NCBI RefSeq assembly: GCF_963678635.1
Contig: NC_087068.1
Span: 10,360,027-10,424,026, forward strand
DNA length: 64,000 bases
DNA from: Symsagittifera roscoffensis
Taxonomy: Eukaryota > Xenacoelomorpha > Acoela > Convolutidae
Reading direction: 5' to 3'
Every line of letters begins with the position of its first letter. Position 1 is the first letter of the stretch. Under the pieces are notes generated by a model. It was given only the letters and a program-made list of their open reading frames with translations, was not told where the DNA came from and made no database searches. Positions 19,828 to 32,200 of the stretch are shown here, in pieces. Made by a program: the position numbers and the translations under genes.

Positions 19828-21345
19828 CGTTGATCCTCTACTTTTTGCAAACAAAGAGTAGGAGAGCAGAAGTAGTGTTGGAGGCCTGCCTCTAACAGCG
19901 TCAGAATAGCCACTGATGTGTTGGAAGACACAGAAACGGAAAGCGCATAGTCAGTTTCGCAGGAAGAGTAGATAGGACAATGACAAACAAGATGCAAGAA
20001 GAAGAAAAATTAGAAAAATTTAGAAGTTTTAGAACTTCTAAATGACGAAAACAAAGAAAGGAACAAAGAAGCGAGCAGAGCAATATTGAAAAAGAAGTTA
20101 AAAACTCAGAATTATTTTGTGTGTCAAAAACTCAAATAAAAAACAAAGCAACTAAATTTCAATTGAAAATGAAAAGAAAACTTTTAGTTGAATTTTGAAG
20201 ATTAAAGATTTGTTGCATTTTCTAGTTTGCATTATGATTTTAGTTAGTGACTTTGGAGACACTTATTAGTTTTTTAGAAAGGCTTGAGTGGAGAGTATAT
20301 TGAATCTAGACTGCATGACTGTTTTCAATCAACTAAGATGACTGGTCACTTTGTGGTGATATGAAAGGCTTGAGTAATCTCCTGAAGAGGCAGACTATTT
20401 CATTGTTCCTTCTAACCACCGAGTTTCTTAATTTTAATAGTCAGGACCAATGACAACTAAGTTTTCGAAGGGAAAACGCATAGTAGGATAATTTTGAGCT
20501 TTTTGGTTGGCAGGATTGTCTTGCGTCCCAACAATTTTTAATCCTAGGAGAAGATGGTTTTAATCTTGACATTCACGTTAGAAGTCAAAAAAAATGTTTT
20601 ATCTTAAGTGATATCCTCGGAAGTGCAGATTAGTGAAAGAATTCGAAAGGCTATAATAGTGTAGTATGATGCTATTTCTTTTCTGCGGTGAGTCGATGTG
20701 ATGTAGATAAAAGTGATTAGATGCATTTTGTAAATTCTGTTCGATGGCACTGTACCATTTTGACGAAGACTACCAGACTCGATGAGGACTTTAACCGGGC
20801 TGTCCGGGGAGTGTGTGACATTCGACCAGAATAAACAAAAAAGCAAAGTCAGGATTCGAATTTTTATTGATGCATCTGACCGGGAAGATAAACGGTTTTT
20901 ATGGATTAATGGTATTAATTGTGTATTTTAACGAACGAGGAAGAGTTAGTTTGAGCTAACAAACAAATTTTTAAAATTTCGAATCAAGCGTGAAAGACAC
21001 GTATCTTTTTATCTTTCGCACACACAGAAACGGCGAAATAATCGAACAATAGAATTCGTGGAGAAAAGCAGTACGCAGTAATTGTGTGATACTGATCGAG
21101 ATTGAAGAAAAAGCAATTTTTCGAAGACCATTCCGAGTTGTAACGATTGTGCAGCTACAATCGTTACCACATGAATCCCGAGAATCAGGGAGGGTATTGG
21201 TACGGCGTGTCCAGCCTTCCTGGAAGAAATCAGGACGTTATTTCTCCGAATTCCAGAATCCGGAGCGGTCGCAGGAGGAGAACTTAAACTCTGTATTTTA
21301 TAAATTTTTAGTTTCTGGTCATGTCCTGAGTTGAAATCAATAAAC
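19828..21345. other. Non-coding 3' region of the element series, possible LTR or 3' UTR
   Basis: From about 19.9 kb the sequence becomes A-rich, then mixed, with no frame longer than about 115 codons and none coding-like. The part from about 20.95 to 21.35 kb is less AT-rich again and contains a perfect 11-bp hairpin at 21140-21167, an 'aataaa' at about 21341 and a sharp return to AT-rich sequence. This would fit the 3' LTR of a long element, but without its 5' partner it cannot be confirmed. Confidence 0.35.
21140..21167. repeat. Perfect inverted repeat (11-bp arms, 6-bp loop)
   Basis: 'gtaacgattgt' (21140-21150), 'gcagct', then 'acaatcgttac' (21157-21167). The arms are exact complements. 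It could form a stem-loop in RNA or be a protein-binding palindrome in the possible LTR. Confidence 0.8.
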
Positions 21346-21474
21346 ATCTTACTCATTTTCAGACAATGAGAAGCTAAGAAATGAGGGAAAGGGTTGATCC
21401 ATCTTTGATGGAGATGATGATTTTATCTTCTGAACAAAAACAATAGTAATATAGTAAATATGTAGTAGCCCTGT

Positions 21475-22342
21475 TTTTAGGGGTGACTTCGTGGTCTGGT
21501 GATTTTGCATGTAACTAAGTTTATTTGAGCGTTCTGATCCAAGCCTGAAACAGTAACGTTTTTGTCGACCCGATATTAGAAAGACCACCAAAAGAACGGC
21601 TTTGGCAGAGACGGTGAAAAACATATAGAGCTTTGTTTAGACGCTAGCCAGTCGTCTTAGAACCTAGCTTTTTTCCGTCGATTTGGACTTCCGGGTGAAT
21701 GCTACAGTTTGTTTCGTGATTTAAAATTTTTTGCGAAGTCCCTTATAGTTAGAATTGTTACAAGTGATCCTTTTCGGTGGGCAGACCTTCAAGTGTTGCT
21801 CAATTCTTTCACGAACTACTCTTTTCAAGAATCAGGTTAGGTTCTTTCTTCAAATGATTATTTACTTTAAAAGCCGTAAAAGTCGTCCCGCTGGTCGATA
21901 ATTTCGCTCTTTTTGTTAATTTTTGGTGATTAAAGTACCTGCTTTTGTCAATGAGTGCCTTACTTAGAGCTTCCGATGAACTCTGCATTGCTGACAATAG
22001 TTACCGTCGGGCTCAACTGTTCTTCATATTACAAACCTCCCTAATCTGTTACGTCTTTTTCTAAGTCTGTCAGCGACCCCAAAGTTGTTAGTAAGACTCT
22101 TTGAGGTTTCTTAAAAGCTATGTCTTATAGCTCCCTAATTTCTTTAAAAGAAATAGCTTAAGTTTTCACTGCGGTTTTCACTGAAATAGCTTAAATTTTC
22201 ACTGAGGGTTTTTATGCGCAAACAATCTCTTTCCTTTATTGCTAAGTGCTAGAAATTAGATCGAGCGTAGTTTTTGTCTGCTTCTGCTATTCTGAATCCA
22301 TTAAATTTTTTTTTCTTCGCTGATCCGCTTTTCTTCCATGGC
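21475..22342. repeat. 870-bp direct tandem duplication, copy 1
   Basis: From 'ttttaggggtgactt' to 'ttcttccatggct', nearly identical to 22362-23228. The junction at about 22342-22362 shows a stutter: 'tttttaggggtgactt' occurs twice in a row. Copy 1 contains a second version of the last exon of the GTPase gene (21809-21990). Confidence 0.92.
21809..21990 (-). pseudogene. Duplicate of terminal exon 8 (alternative last exon or relic)
   Basis: Same acceptor ('attgtcag|CAATG') and phase as exon 8, with an open frame of 59 codons ending at TGA 21809. It differs at a few residues (Gln for His, Arg for Gly, Leu for Ile) and stops three codons earlier. It sits in copy 1 of the 870-bp duplication. It could serve as an alternative terminal exon or be unused. 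Confidence 0.5.
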
Positions 22343-22361
22343 TTTTTAGGGGTGACTTAAG

Positions 22362-23228
22362 TTTTTAGGGGTGACTTTGTGGTCTGGTGATTTTGCATGA
22401 AACTTTATTTGAGCGTTCTGATCGAAGCCTGAAACAGTAACGTTTTTGTCGACCCGATGTTAGAAAGACCACCAAAAGAACGGCTTTGGCAGAGACGGTG
22501 AAAAACATGTAGAGCTTTGTTTAGACGCTAGCCAGTCGTATTAGAACCTAGCTTTTTTCCGTCGATTTGGACTTCCGGGTGAATGCTACAGTTTGTTTCT
22601 TGATTTAAAAACTTTTGCGAAGTCCCTTATAGTTAGAATTGTTACAAGTGATCCTTTTCGCTGGGCAGACCTTCAAGTGTTGCTCAATTCTTGCACGAAC
22701 TACTCTTTTCAATAATCAGGTTAGGTTCCTTCTTCAAATGATTATTTACTTTAAAAGCCGTAAAAGTCGTCCCGCTGGTCGATAATTTCGCTCTTTTTGT
22801 TAATTTTTGGTGATTAAAGTACCCGCTTTTGTCAATGAGTGCCTTACTTAGAGCTTCCGATGAACTATGCATTGCTGACAATAGTTACCGTTGGGCTCAA
22901 CTGTTCTTCATATTACAAACCTCCCTAATCTGTTACGTCTTTTCTAAGTTTGTCAGCGACCCCAAAGTTGTTAGAAAGACTCTTTGAGGTTTCTTAAAAG
23001 CTACGTCTTATAGCTCCCTAATTTCTTTAAAAGAAATAGCTTAAATTTTCACTGGGGTTTTCACTGAAATAGCTTAAATTTTCACTGAGGGTTTTTATGC
23101 GCAAACAATCTCTTTCCTTTATTGCTAAGTGCTAGAAATTAGATCGAGCGTAGTTTTTGTCTGCTTCTGCTATTCTCAATCCATTAAACTTTTTCTTTTC
23201 TTCGCTGATCCGCTTTTCTTCCATGGCT
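22362..23228. repeat. 870-bp direct tandem duplication, copy 2
   Basis: The copy used by the best gene model (exon 8 at 22684-22874). Beyond 23228 the sequence continues uniquely ('cgtatatcttcttagc'), while copy 1 breaks into the start of copy 2 at this point, so copy 2 holds the original right border. Confidence 0.92.
22684..22874 (-). CDS. Exon 8: terminal exon, Ser/Lys-rich tail
   Basis: Acceptor 'taactattgtcag|CAATG', phase 1 in, ending TGA at 22684. It codes a 63-residue tail, Ser/Lys/Asn-rich, not a coiled coil, with 'SSSEALSKALIDKS' and 'KLTKRAKLSTSGT'. I recognise no domain. No AATAAA follows within about 150 bp on the minus strand. It is included because it is the first downstream exon-like frame that fits phase 1, and because it is duplicated upstream on the plus map at 21809-21990. 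Confidence 0.5.
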
Positions 23229-26200
23229 TCGTATATCTTCTTAGCAATCTTATTTCTTGTTTCCTGACTGGTTTTTTCTGTGACCTGTCCGCTTTCTTTT
23301 GCTTGTTCCGATATGGTAATTCTAGTTTCCAGAGATCCGGTTTGTTAACGCTATCGTTGTTCAGATTCTCTTTTGCGATTATTGCCAAATGAAATTGGTC
23401 GCTCCATTGTTTCTGGGAATGGTGTAATTAGGCCCGAATGAAAGAACTCTCCGCAAGTTTGATTCGTTTGACTGCGCCAAATTGAAACAATAAGCTATTT
23501 GAACTAGGTTTGTACAAAAACTATGTACAACTAACAAAAAATATAAGAAATCATTAATATGTTGAACTAAATTGTCTGATTTGGGATGACTGGTTTCTAA
23601 TCAATACCGAAGGTTAGAAGAGTACAAAATTGAACAGATCACAACAACTAACCAAAGTTGTCTTGCTATAGTTTATTCTACAGTTTCATTCATCATGAGC
23701 CATAAATTTCTAGTACTTGGGGGTCAAATGGCTGAAACGAGAAAAAATTATTGTTCATTTCACCGCTTCAAAACTAAAAATTGCAACTGCTGTGTTCCGT
23801 GACTGTAGAAAAAAATCCAATAACAGATCTTCCTTGAGCTATGCAAATGATCAGAAAGGCGCTTATCAAAACATATCTAAACTTACATTCCTTGTTTTCA
23901 GATATTTTTGTCTCTGTCATGCTTGATGGATCTGTCAGCACCTCAGCCAGTCGCTCGGCCAGTCTGTTCTCGGAACCCTGTGTCTGCTTTCCAGGCTCTT
24001 TTTCTAACCTTTTCTTGGCTAGGAAATTTTGCTGTGGTTCTTTGTTTTTCTCAAATTCTTGTTCGTTTTTCTGAATTTCTTGTTTGTTTTTCTCAATTTC
24101 TTGTTTGTTTTTCTGAAGTTCTTGTTGGTTTTTCTCAGTTTCTTGTCTTCTGAAAAAAAAATTGTTTTCTATACAAAATGAAAATTGAATTTCGAAACCA
24201 AAAATGTTTTTGCTGCTCAATAGTGGAGTTTGTCTTCCTTCTATAGACATCAGCAAATATAAACTTAATACAAATACCGAAAGTCAATTTATGTAATGGA
24301 ACACTCTTCATTTTTTTTCTTAAAAAATTAAAAAATTGATCACGCTCAATTTTGATATTTGGCAATTTGACTTCTGATTGTTTGCTAAAATCAAAAGTAA
24401 GTACGCTCTTCGATTGCCAAAGTTGCCCGAAAAAATGTACATGATTTTAGTTTCGAAAAAATGATAATTAACACTGACACGGTTTTCTCTGATTGGGCTA
24501 TACAAAATATGAACAGTTTTTGTCTCTAACAAAAAATAATTGACTGTTGATTTTTTTTTTTGGAATTTTGGATTAAAAAGGTACATGTTGAAGCTATATA
24601 AATTTCAGGATTTTCTTCGATCATCAAACAAAACTTGAGCTTCAACTTCATAATTATATGTATCGAAAGTTCTATCATTTTTTACTAGATGAAAAATCTT
24701 TATCTCAAGTGTTATAACCCATTCGAGAAATCGGGATGAAGAGCTTTTAGAGGGATGAATAGCTTTTATTAGGAAAAATTTAAAATTATAATGCCCCTTC
24801 ACACCTAAAAGCCGGTCATGTTTTTTTTTCGTGACATTTGCACTTTTTTAAATTGGAGACGGATTTTTGTTTTCATTTCTACAATTGAATTTGAATTAAA
24901 CGTAAGAAGGAGTCAGATGTCAAACCGCAAAAAATCTTTGAACGTGATTAAATTTTCAGTCAGACATTTTTTTTCAGACATTCTATAAGATGTTTAAAAT
25001 TTTTCTAAAACGTTCTGAAAGTTTTACATGAGTGTTTCACTACGTTCATTGACACCTAATAATAGTATTTTATTATAACAACGAATATTAAGGGTGAGTG
25101 ACCGTAATCAAGGCACTTTTATAGGTTGTCACGATTTCTGTTAAAGTTCAGTAAGTTTTTTTGTTAAAAGGAAGGCAATTTCCATTATCGAAGAGCAACA
25201 GTGTAGTAAAACCTAATCAATTTTTGAAACTGGATTTCTTTTGAAAAATTTTCCGTCAAAGATGTTTTAATGATACAGTTCTTTTCAATTTTTCTTTTCG
25301 TTTTAATTTTGTCAAAAAAATTTTAACCATAATTTTTTTTGAAATTGTTTTCTTTTTTTTTCGAAATTACAAGAAAATAATTATTTTGCCTTTCCTTGCG
25401 TTTTTTGAAACCGCATTTTTCTATTAGTTTGTAGGCTATGTTTGAAAAAATCTGTTTTATACATCGCACGCAAAAAAATGCTACTATTTACAAAAAATCG
25501 ATGGTTATAATTACTAAAGGATATGGGGTGCGAGGCGAGGGCACCATTCTTCTTTCAGAAATTTGACCCCCTGATCACCCACAATCCTCCCTCCCCCCTT
25601 AGATTCAATTTACGACAAACATTTTTGGTCCTTTTGGTCCTTACGGAGACAATTTGCATAAAATTTGAGTGGGATCACCTGCTGAAAAAGAAAAAAAATT
25701 TGGTCAAAACCTTTCAACAGTGCCCTACAACATTTTTAGATATAATTTTTGATAAACATTGTTTTTTTTTTTTCATTTTTTTTGGATAGCTACCGGAAAA
25801 TAAATTTTGGCGACCTCACAAGGAGGCAGAATTTTTTTTGAAAGTCTTTCTCGTCAAAAAAACATCTCGATCCACGCTTGGTTTTAATACCGATTTGATT
25901 TTAATCGCTCTTACCTTTTTCCCAACTTTGTGCTTTGTTTTGCTTTCAGAACTTCCTCTTTTTCTGTTTTTTCCGCTTCGAACTTGGTTGTCAGGTCCTT
26001 TTCTTTTTGTTGGAGCTCACTTTTCAATTTAATGATGTCTTTTTCCAGTTTTTCTATTTGATCTGAAAACTGCTTTTCAAGGTTATCCTTTTCTTTTTCG
26101 TAACTTTGCTTAAGCAGTACTTGTTCTTGTTGCATCGTTGCAATTTTTTGCTCTAATTCTCTGGTTTTTCCTTGCTGTCGCACCAAATTTTCTAGCGTCC

Positions 26201-29200
26201 CTACTTTCCTCTTTAGTTTAATAATTTGCTCCTCAAATTTTTTCTGTTTCAATGTCAATTTCTGCGTTTGTTCTGCCTTCAGTTTTTTTATTTTGTCTTC
26301 TAATGCTTTTATCTTTGATTCCAGTTCTTGCCTGAGGATGTTCAAATTCTTGAAGTAAGATACTTCTAATTCTTTTTTAAGTGTTTTTAATTCTTCTGCT
26401 TGGCGTTCTTCTTCCTTTTTGAGGAGTAGCTCGACTTGATTGTGTTGACTTTCGGCTGAAAAAAAAACATTTTAATTTTCTATACGTATACTTCAACATA
26501 AAAAAAAATTACAACACTCCGCGATATCAACAAGTCTTCAAAAATGTTTAAGGTGCATACTCTTACAGTTTATTAACCTGAAGTGATCGAGTGTTTGACC
26601 GATTACGTGGGTCAAGGTCACCGATATTGTCATTATTTTGTCATCTACTCTAGTTTTTACGAAACTTATCGGACAGCGTCTCTAATTTAAAATATTGAAA
26701 TATTTTTGACCTTCTAGATGAAGCCTCTCAGAGATAGTTCTTCGGAAATTCGCATTTGCCTTTTTGCTGTCGTTTTATGTATTCTATTTCTTGAAAAACT
26801 GCATGGCAGATTGCTGCTGAATGAAAACTGTTTTGAAATTAAGGGCTTGAAGCTATATTCAAATGATTTGCATCTGAAAAAGCGCAATTAATTTGGTTTG
26901 CCCTGATGATAATTTAAATGCAATGTTGCAGTTTCTGTTGTATATTTAATACCAAACTGTGGGCAAAATCTTATGGGTCAACGGATCTGAACGAAGTTAA
27001 ATAACAAAAAACTGCACAGTTTCAGTTTGACGTCAGGTTTCTGTTTTTTTTACTGACTTTCACACTATAAAACCTCTTAGCCTAAAATGATGTAGTTTTG
27101 TCCAATTAAACTGCTTGAGGTCATCAATACTGTCAACAACTTGACAAAAATTCTGATTTCAACTGCATTTCACTGTTTCAAGTTTAGATTTTCTTAGATA
27201 ATTAAGACTTTTTCTGGCAAGTTTGATAAAAGCTATTTACTTTGTTCTGCTGAACGTGACTTTTGCAGTTAAAGTTTGAGTTTCACAGCCGTTTTGCAAA
27301 TCAAAGTCAGAATTTTTTCAGCCAAATTTGAGAAACGGTTCAAAGAATTTGTTAAAAGCAACATGGAAAAAAGATATGCAAAAAATTCTAACGGGTATAT
27401 TTCGCAAGGTCACCTACAAGTTTCAATTTTGCGTGCAAAAGTTGCACGAGTTGGTAGATTACACTTTTCAATGTTTATTTCAGTCTTTTTCAACTTTTTG
27501 CAATTTATAGCAAAGTTCCTGTGCAGGTTACTGTGCCGGTTTCGGTTACTTTTTTTTCAAATTAGTTTTTTTTTTCTGCATATTAAGATAAGAAAATCTG
27601 AACAATAAAATAGAATTGAGGCATATTTGAAAGTCATAAAAAGTACTCAATTGAGAAACAGTTTTTGCAGAAAAAATTACTTGAAAAACAAAAAATAATT
27701 TTGATTCACAAATTTGCGTGAAAAAAACTCAAAAAAAAAAATACCTTTACTGAGGTAAAACTAGGTTTTTTGGCCTAAATTAAGCTTAATTTTTTTATTG
27801 TAAGCGTATTAGATCGAAAAAAGGCTTAAAAGTGAAAGTTTCAAACCGTTTTTCTCGAACTTCTGAAAAAAATTTCAAATTTTATAATGTCGTTTGAATC
27901 TTGACTGAAAGGACTTCAAAATGATATCTCACTCGAACAAATACGACGATTGTTTGTGGAACCTGACTTTGCGTGGAACCCAAAAAAAACACAAACACAC
28001 CCGAATACAAAGTTGCTCCCCATTTTCATTGGTCGGAACAATGATGGCAAGTCTGAAAAGAGCATTTAGGTAAAAAAGCAATCTGACATTTTTGAGCAAT
28101 TTTTGATTAAACTGGAGCTTAAAACTTTCTTACTCCGAAAAAGGTAGCTTAAGCTTTTGCATGCAAACAATTTCTAAAAAGGTCAATTGTTCTTTTAAAC
28201 TATTAATATCTATGCCATTTTAGTGCAACTCTCTGTAATATTTTTTTATCGGAAAACGCCTTAAATTTAGTGAATTTAGACTTTGAGATTGAGAATTGGC
28301 GTTGAATTTAAAACTGATTTTTCATAAAAAGCAATTGAAACAGTCAAAAAGCAAAGCAAACGATCCAGACGTCGATTTTCTGAGCTAATTCCACAAATTA
28401 GTGCAGTCTTCTTTTACGAAAAGTTTTCATAAAAGCAATTGAATCAGTCAAAGAAGCAAAACAAAACGATTCAGACACGTCGATTTTCTGAGCTAATTCA
28501 ATGCCACAAATCGATGCAGTCTTCTTATACGAAAAGTTACGTTTTTATGTCCTTAGTTGATAGCAAATTATCGAGTGAACGTCCTTAAATTTTAGGTGCT
28601 GTTAAGTTTCGCGTTTCCTCTTTTTGTCAACCATTTCCTGTTTTTGCTCCGAGAAATTGAATGGCAGGCAGTTTCTGAAGAAAATTTATCCGAAAAAAGG
28701 TAGCATTGATGATAAGAAAACACCTGGCGAACAAAAGTTTGAAGTTCGAAACTGGCTCAAAATTTTTTTATTCAACGTCAAAATATTGAACTTAGATTTT
28801 GACTTTTATGATATACGATAATTCAAGAATCATGACAAACTAAAACTTATGATAGCCGTGAACGCTTTGTCTGCTCACTTAAAGAATTTTGTTGTTATGC
28901 AGATCTACAATTACGAGATTTAAGTGCACATAAAACCGTTCGCTTAACTCTCACAAAAGTAGTCAGTAAATTTTGTATAACTAAGTATGCGCAAATTTCT
29001 TGCCTAGCGACGCAACTCAAGTTAGCTTTTAGCTTAGAGCTCGAAGTTTCACAATTTTGGTACAATGTGAAATAATTTCAAACTAAACTATACGAAAGCA
29101 TTTTGCTGGCTTGGAAAATGCAGGACTACCTTATTCTTGTGGCCTAACAGAAAAAAAGAGCCAGAGGAAAAGTTTTCACGTTTTTATGACCGGGTAAAAC

Positions 29201-32200
29201 ATTTGTTTTTCTCTGATTATATGCTGTTACGAGTGCAAAGAAACTGAAAATGGAACAGTAGTTTTTAGACACAAACAATTCATTTATCGAGCCGAAACTA
29301 AATAATGGAACAGTAGATGTTAGACACGGAGGGTAAATAGTTTTTCAAAAACCAAACTTTTCTCCGCTGATATTTTTCTACGCATACCAAATTGATATAG
29401 CCGTGCGTTTCTGCATGCATTTCACATTTTTTGACGGTGACTTACACTTTTTTCAAATAGCTATGAAAAAAGAAACCGATTAGAATATTGTGAAGGGAGG
29501 GACGGGAGTTGGTGTTTAATAAATTGCCAGAATTTAAGTCGTTCTAATGAACGAACCATGAGCTTTTCGAAAACGCTACTGAAAAACTTCTCCTTGCACA
29601 ATCCCAGATACGGGCCTAGAAAACCTAGAAAACGATTTAAGGTTGGACTTAAGTTTAGGGTTGGATTTAATGTTTAATTCGACTATAAAAAGCAAACAAT
29701 CGCAAGCTCTGATTTTTTTCATCAAAATGAGCTGGTAATTATTCAGCCGGAATAATGCATCGATTGAATTACTCGTTAAAATAAAACATCTTAAGCATAT
29801 ACATTTTTTCGAACTAAATTGAAAAAAAAAAAAACAATTATCTGTCTAAAAAATTATCGGGCGAAAAAACTGCTTGGTCACCAAAGTCATAACGAGTGTA
29901 TAAATTAGACGAAAAAATTAAGATTTATTTTTTGTCTTGGTTGTTTTTCGTCGTCTGATTCATACATCTGTTCCAACTTTCGAGACCGGGCAGTTTTGTC
30001 GCCCGATAGTTTTTTTTAGACAGATAACTGTTCTTTTTTTTTCAATTTAAAAAAAATCGATGCCCTTAGCTCGAAATTGAAAAGATATTTGACAAGTCGC
30101 CTTCATAAACTGGCTGAAAAATTGCCTCATTGTGAACTGAGGCTAGCTAATTGGTCACATTCACGTGTTACTAGGCAAGAAATATATCATTTTTTGTTGT
30201 TATCAACTCGGAACATACTTTTCTTGCATGTAATCATTTTGTGTTCCAAAATTTCTGAATATTTTTCCACAATCTGTATGTTTTCAACCAACAGACATAT
30301 TATGACCTTTTCTGCTTTTAATGAGCCTGCTTTTATATGCGCTATACGTTTTTCAATTCTGTTTTCGTTTTATTAATTTCTTGCTTTTCTATTTTTTCGG
30401 CTCAAAGCTTTCAGATCATATTACCTCGACTTAGCAGTCTCATATTGCGAAAGAAGATTAAGTTTTATGTTTATTTCAAGGGTAAGGTTTAATTTTTATA
30501 AAGATGAGTGCAGTTGTCCAAACCAAAAAGTTTTCAAAAATTTTCGCTATGTATTTTCAGTTTTTTTTCAGTGTGTTCATTGCGAAGGTAATACAACATT
30601 CCTGAAAGTTTCTTTTACTATTTTAAAATTAGACGGAACGACCATATTGTAAACTTTTTTCGATCTCAGAACGAAATGTGAAGCGATGGAATGAACGAAA
30701 GTTTTCCACGCTTCGCATATATTTGCTATAAGTACTTAAAGTTCAAGGTTAAAAAACTGTCACAAAATGCATGAAACTGTTTTTCAACTGATGGCCGGAT
30801 AAACGACGTTAAAATCTTGCTTTTATTGTGTTTCGGTCATTTCATTAGCTAGCGTCGAAAAATTGTTTTTAGAGCCAAAGGAAACCGTAAATAGCATACT
30901 AAATTGAAAAGTTTGGATATAAAAACAGTCGTTTTTTGGGCAGCTAGGGATCTAATTTAGGCGCATATATAAACTTTTTTCATAAATCAGAACTCAAAAA
31001 GTTTTAAAAAAACTCGGTCAGAGGTTAACCAAAACTTCAGCAGTTTATTTTACAAAATTTCAAAAAACGGAGTTTGTTTTTGTTTTGATAGCTGAGTAAG
31101 TTCTTGTACTCTTTTTTAATGAATGGAAAATCTATGTGAGAGCCTGGTTTAGATCCCTAGTTCTTCAATCAAAACTTTAGGTCTAAAATTTTTACTATTT
31201 CTGCGGTGTACGTTTTTTTGTCTTTAAGAACACCTTTTTGTTGTCTCTCAAAAATTAACAAAACAACGCCTTAAAAAATACTATTTACTGCTTTTTGCTT
31301 TAATTTTTTAAACAGTTTCATACATCATTAGCCATGAGTCTCTAGTAGTTGACGAGAAAATGGCTGAAACGCGGAAAATTTTTAAAATTCATCGCTTGAA
31401 AACTGAAAAAGATGCAAATTTTTTGTCCCGTGACTGTAAAAAAATCGAAATACATATCTTCATCGAGCTATGTAAGTGGCCAGAAATGCGTTTATCAAAA
31501 CATCTCGAAACTTACATTCCTTGTTTTCGGATATTTTTGTCTCTGTCATGCTCGATAGATCAGCCAGCTGCTTTATCCTGAATTTTTCGTCCATCTTATC
31601 AAGTTGCTCGGCCAGTCTTCTCTCATAATCCCGCGTCCTGTTTTTAAGCTCTTCTTCCAATCTTTTTTTTTCTGTTTCCATTTCTTTAAGTTGATATGAA
31701 AATCGGCTTTCTTGTTCTTTTTTTTCTTTTTCGTGTTTCCGTTTTAATTCTTCTTGCTGATTACTCATCTCTGAAACTTGTGTTATCGTTTTTTTCTGCT
31801 GCTCTTTCAGGTCCATTATGTTTTTTTCCAGTAGTGCTTGTTGTTCCGCAGACTTCTTCGCTTGAGAAATTCGCAGAAGTTCTTCGCTTTTTAGAATTTG
31901 TTGTATGTGCTGATTGAAATTGAGTCGTAGATCGTTAATTTCGATGGCGGTCGTTTGTTTTAACTCGTCTTTTTCGGCCCGCAACTTTTTGAGCTCAGTG
32001 GAATGAAATTTTTCAATTGCTTCTTGAGCTTTTTGCCTTTCTAATTTGTATTCCTCAAAATCTTGAGTTCTGAAAATCAAATTTTTCTTCTTATAACATA
32101 CATAACGTCAAGGACTTCGTGCAAGGACCAAAATGTTTGCTTTTTAGACCAAATATTTATAATGTTCTGCTTTAAAAGTCTACCTCTATTTTAGTGTAAT

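Noticed and set aside
23841-24153. Plus-strand Phe/Ser-rich open frames
   Set aside because: Shadow of the Gln/Lys/Asn heptad exon 7 on the other strand.
27276-27608. 110-codon plus-strand frame
   Set aside because: Inside intron 5; Phe/Lys-rich AT-driven composition, no motif and no support from context.
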